Below are positions 61,397 through 64,000 of a stretch of 64,000 nucleotides of DNA, one piece after another; positions within the stretch are counted from its first letter, which is position 1, and every line of letters starts with the position of its first letter. Both the position numbers and the translations under genes were made by a program. The notes under the pieces were generated by a model that made no database searches, was not told the origin of the DNA, and saw nothing but the letters and a program-made list of their open reading frames with translations. The DNA lies in contig NC_010729.1 of NCBI RefSeq assembly GCF_000010505.1, forward strand, positions 792,501 to 856,500, read 5' to 3'. The stretch comes from Porphyromonas gingivalis ATCC 33277. Its GTDB lineage: Bacteria > Bacteroidota > Bacteroidia > Bacteroidales > Porphyromonadaceae.

Positions 61397-62155
61397 ATGG
61401 CGCGCTTCTTCATCTATCTGGCATACAACGGTACTCGCTACAGCGGCTGGCAAACGCAGCCTAATGCCCCCAGTGTGCAGCAGACCGTAGAGGAAGCCAT
61501 ATCTACCATCGTGCGCCAACCTGTCGGGGTCGTCGGAGCAGGACGAACCGATGCAGGAGTTCATGCCCACGAGATGGTAGCACATGCCGATCTTCCCTGC
61601 GATACGCCGGCGGAAGCTGCCACCCTGACAGAAAGGCTCAATAAACTCCTCCCACGCGACATCGTCATATACCGAATGGCTCCTGTCAAAGCCGATGCCC
61701 ACGCGCGCTTCGATGCCATCTCCCGGACTTACCATTACTATCTGACCGAGCAGAAAGATCCTTTTATGGAAGGCTTGATGCTGAAGACCTATCGTAAGCT
61801 CGACTTCGAACGTATGAATGAAGCGGCAGCTCTTCTTCCGCGATATATCGACTTCACGAGCTTCAGCAAACTGCATACTGACGTCAAAACGAACAACTGC
61901 CGTATAACGGAAGCCCGATGGATGCCACTTGCACAGACCGGCCAATGGGTCTTTTCCATCACGGCGGACAGATTCCTGCGCAATATGGTACGTGCCATAG
62001 TCGGCACGCTCTTCCATGTGGGGACGGGCAAGCTATCCATCACAGACTTTCGGGACATCATCGAATCGCAGGATCGCAGCCGTGCCGGCTCTTCAGCTCC
62101 GGCTCATGCCCTCTATCTGGAGAGGGTAGTTTACCCGTCGGATCTGTTTCTCTGA
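61397..62155 (+). CDS. truA: tRNA pseudouridine synthase A
   Basis: TruA makes pseudouridine at tRNA positions 38-40. The 252-residue product begins with YLAYNGTRYSGWQTQPNAPSV. The catalytic Asp is in GAGRTDAGVHAHEMVAH, and FLRNMVRAIVGTL is near the C-terminus. It is cotranscribed with topA. Confidence 0.95.
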   Translation: MARFFIYLAYNGTRYSGWQTQPNAPSVQQTVEEAISTIVRQPVGVVGAGRTDAGVHAHEMVAHADLPCDTPAEAATLTERLNKLLPRDIVIYRMAPVKADAHARFDAISRTYHYYLTEQKDPFMEGLMLKTYRKLDFERMNEAAALLPRYIDFTSFSKLHTDVKTNNCRITEARWMPLAQTGQWVFSITADRFLRNMVRAIVGTLFHVGTGKLSITDFRDIIESQDRSRAGSSAPAHALYLERVVYPSDLFL

Positions 62156-62255
62156 CAGCATCCTTTCCCCGACCGATCATTTGTTTTTCTGTACGCCTCA
62201 AAAAGGTGAAGAATAAATGAAAGAAATAGGACAGATTATATGAGATAAATCTTCT

Positions 62256-62263
62256 ACCTTTGC
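62256..62263 (+). promoter_or_regulatory. -7 promoter box ahead of the poly-C ORF
   Basis: TACCTTTG matches TAnnTTTG and lies 29 bp before the ATG at 62293. No -33 TTTG is apparent at the usual spacing. Confidence 0.45.
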
Positions 62264-62292
62264 TCGCAACGTAAATATATTCTTAATAAGAA

Positions 62293-62412
62293 ATGACAAG
62301 TAAATACTTTCATACCGGACATGAGCGTTTTATGTCGATGATGTCCTTGCTGCGTATCCCTGCTTGTTTCGACCGCACTTCCCAAAATACCCCCCCCCCC
62401 CATATTTGTTAA
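62293..62412 (+). CDS. Short ORF ending at a poly-C tract (39 codons as read)
   Basis: From the ATG at 62293 the frame encodes 39 residues, ending PPPHIC after the C12 tract and stopping at 62412. With one C fewer, the frame continues for 156 more codons to TAA at 62870-62872, a 192-residue product ending 14 bp before the HU-like gene. That downstream frame contains no ATG, GTG or TTG ahead of the tract-proximal region, so it could be reached only through this ORF. The extension is Arg/Ser/Tyr-rich because it reads the repeat field, so it may be spurious. Confidence 0.35.
   Translation: MTSKYFHTGHERFMSMMSLLRIPACFDRTSQNTPPPHIC
62390..62401. repeat. Homopolymer of 12 C
   Basis: Twelve consecutive C residues lie within the short ORF at 62293. 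Tracts of this length are prone to slippage and to sequencing or assembly error. Confidence 0.95.
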
Positions 62413-62539
62413 AAACGGTATAATTCGTTTTGTTTTCGATAACCGACTTAAGGCTATATCGGCCTCTGCCCCTTGTCGAAATTTTTTCTTTTCCATCCTT
62501 TTTCGATCGCATTTTACGGCCTTTCGGAGCATATTCCGG

Positions 62540-62830
62540 AGGGGGTCGAGCTACGCCCTACAGCGACTCGGGCTACGCCGTAGAGCGTACCGAGCTACGC
62601 TCTACGGCTTTTCGAGCTACGCTGTAGGGCTCACCGCGCCGGGCCCTACGGCTCAGCTCGGCCACCTGTACGGCTCCCGGAGCGGAACTCTACGGTTCGG
62701 CTCGCTACGCTGTAGAGCGTACCTCGCCGAGCCCTACAGCGTAGCTCGAAGAGCCGTACGGGATAGCTCGTCATCCTCTACGGCATACCGCCATGCTCCC
62801 TATGGTATAGCCCGTTATCTTCTTCGGACT
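62540..62830. repeat. Dense field of short GAGCTACG/CTACGG repeats in both orientations
   Basis: Words such as GAGCTACGC, CTACGGC, GCTGTAGAGCG and their complements recur many times, giving overlapping inverted repeats (for example GCTACGCTGTAGAGCG at 62704 and CCCTACAGCGTAGC at 62732). It differs sharply in composition from the AT-rich flanks. It lies between the poly-C ORF and the HU-like gene and could form extensive RNA or DNA secondary structure. Confidence 0.8.
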
Positions 62831-62886
62831 GAGATATTCGGACAAAAGCCAATCCAATTTTTACTAACATAAAAAATAGAATTACT

Positions 62887-63369
62887 ATGAAGTATTCAGT
62901 ATCCAAACGAGTAGTTCGCTTAGGCAAAGATGCCGGCAAAGAACTCTACTATGCCAATCCCGTCTCCGTAAAGACTGCCACAATGAAAGATCTCTGCGAC
63001 TTGATGGCCAAGAACACGACGGTCGGTCGTGCCGATATTTATGCCGTCTTGGAACAGCTGTCGGATTCGATCCGCTACCTCGTCGGTCTTGGGATGAATG
63101 TCGATCTCGCCGGGTTGGCCACTTTCCGTGGCACGTTCAAAAGCCAAGGCGTGGAGAACAAGGAGGACTTCAATCCTCGCATGCACATCAGCAAACCGGC
63201 CATCGGCTGCATCCTCAAGCGTTCGTTCAAAGAACTGAACGGCGTAACCTATGAGCAGGTGGAAGTGGCAAACAAAACCAATAGCAATACCCCAACGCCT
63301 TCGCAGCCCTCAAATACGGGTGATAATAGCGGCGGCGGCGAACAAGGCTCCACCGGTGGCGGACTATAA
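62887..63369 (+). CDS. HU-like DNA-binding protein of the Bacteroidota long type
   Basis: This 160-residue protein belongs to the HU/IHF-related family expanded in Bacteroidales. It begins MKYSVSKRVVRLGKDAGKEL. The fold's core is seen in LCDLMAKNTTVGRADIYAVL, LGMNVDLAGLATFRGTFKS and NPRMHISKPAIGCILKRSF. A low-complexity Gly/Ser/Thr/Pro tail (residues about 135-160) is unusual next to classical HU. It probably binds or bends DNA. The repeat field directly upstream may affect its expression. Confidence 0.85.
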   Translation: MKYSVSKRVVRLGKDAGKELYYANPVSVKTATMKDLCDLMAKNTTVGRADIYAVLEQLSDSIRYLVGLGMNVDLAGLATFRGTFKSQGVENKEDFNPRMHISKPAIGCILKRSFKELNGVTYEQVEVANKTNSNTPTPSQPSNTGDNSGGGEQGSTGGGL

Positions 63370-63425
63370 CCTATGGTAATAAATTTTCTAAATAGGCATA
63401 ATGGATGAATAATCTGACAAATAAT

Positions 63426-64000
63426 ATGAAACAGCTTCTCTCTCTTATTCTTTTCTCTATCCTTGGTTTTTATCCAAGTTCATTAGAGTCACAAACACGC
63501 TATGTAAGAGAAAATTCCATCACAACGATACAAGCAAGATTAGACACAGTATGTTATTTCCCTGATAGAGGAGACCTATTTCCCATGACCGAGAACTCAG
63601 CTATTTTGGAATTTCAGTATCCGAAAAGTGCCAATTCGCATGTTCTTATTCAGCTTAAAAGGATTTTTTTGCGAAATCCATGGGCCGTGATCGAAGAGAG
63701 TATTCCTAACTCGATCCTTCAATTATCTCCCGAGCAAATCGTCAAATATAGATTACAGGAATCGAACGTTCTTAAAGATGCTCCTTCCGGTGATTATTGC
63801 GATTTGTTGGACTTAAGTGTATTGACTGTACAGCATGACGGAGCGGATATGCTGACGGTAAGGCACCACATTAATATCAATCAAGCTCTTTACGATGCAG
63901 CTACATGGAATCATCGAACAGAAACCGAGAGTTGCGTGAGTATTGATAAAAAGACAGGTAAGATTCTGGATATATGGGATGTTTTCGATGTCAGGCAAAA
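63426..64000 (+). CDS. Secreted protein of unknown function (3' end cut by window edge)
   Basis: An ATG at 63426 opens a frame that stays open to the window edge (191 codons visible). A signal peptide is likely (MKQLLSLILFSILGFYPSS). The mature part has no motif I recognise; it includes RNPWAVIEESIPNSILQLSP and a later IDKKTGKILDIWDVFDV. It starts 57 bp after the HU-like gene on the same strand. It may be exported or surface-located. Confidence 0.75.
   Translation, partial: MKQLLSLILFSILGFYPSSLESQTRYVRENSITTIQARLDTVCYFPDRGDLFPMTENSAILEFQYPKSANSHVLIQLKRIFLRNPWAVIEESIPNSILQLSPEQIVKYRLQESNVLKDAPSGDYCDLLDLSVLTVQHDGADMLTVRHHININQALYDAATWNHRTETESCVSIDKKTGKILDIWDVFDVRQ

Noticed and set aside
62254-62532. 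92-codon minus-strand frame across the poly-C tract
   Set aside because: It is the antisense of the plus-strand ORF region, with poly-G read as glycines, and has no promoter or family match.

Overview
The window looks like a chromosomal segment of Porphyromonas gingivalis or a very close relative (Bacteroidota). The gene content points there directly: the 4-hydroxybutyrate arm of butyrate formation, the tandem OmpA-like porins Omp40/Omp41, dipeptidyl peptidase DPP5, the type IX secretion protein PorT and a 1338-bp element matching IS1126. Bacteroidota-type promoter boxes (TAnnTTTG) and the scarcity of Shine-Dalgarno sequences agree. Gene names rest on protein and motif recognition only; no database search was run.

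Layout. 1-4.5 kb (minus strand): the abfD, NifU-like, abfT, 4hbD operon, preceded by a cobalamin riboswitch. 4.6-11 kb (minus): omp41-omp40, a thioredoxin-fold lipoprotein and alpha-glucan phosphorylase. 11.5-15.9 kb (plus): cobU-cobT-cobS-cobC (corrinoid lower-loop assembly), murI and a META-domain lipoprotein. 16-22.7 kb (minus): a TonB-dependent receptor, three consecutive FKBP-type prolyl isomerases, a PAS-domain protein and a TrpG/PabA-type amidotransferase. 23.3-30.4 kb: an accessory region with a 1538-residue protein of unrecognised function, an 88-residue companion, a possible Cys-rich micropeptide and a complete IS1126-type element. 30.5-34.4 kb: cutC, corA, an orphan response regulator fused to a PepSY remnant, and an NlpC/P60 hydrolase. 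35-42.5 kb: dpp5, a HAD phosphatase, a PEGA lipoprotein, then acyltransferase-ddl-rluD-PASTA on the minus strand. 43-48.4 kb (plus): ribE, nitroreductase, sufS, rnhB, a small basic protein, tadA, rnz and a second NlpC/P60 lipoprotein. 48.5-49 kb: tandem repeats and a MITE. 49-55.6 kb (minus): an rRNA/tRNA methyltransferase, a glyoxalase-fold protein, an NtrY/NtrC-like pair, tRNA-Arg(CCG), a glycosyltransferase and porT. 55.7-62.2 kb (plus): upp, a U32/RlhA-type protein, topA and truA. 62.2-64 kb: a poly-C tract, a dense CTACG-type repeat field, an HU-like protein and a truncated secreted protein.

The most coherent biology is at the left end. The B12 riboswitch sits ahead of a B12-independent route from succinyl-CoA to butyrate. 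The competing route from succinyl-CoA to propionate needs B12 (methylmalonyl-CoA mutase), so the switch plausibly sets fermentation flux by cobalamin supply. A corrinoid-salvage operon lies 7 kb away.

The least explained items are the 1538-residue protein, the poly-C locus ahead of the HU gene (a one-C change would join a short ORF to a 156-codon open frame), and a dispersed palindromic repeat present in three intergenic regions.
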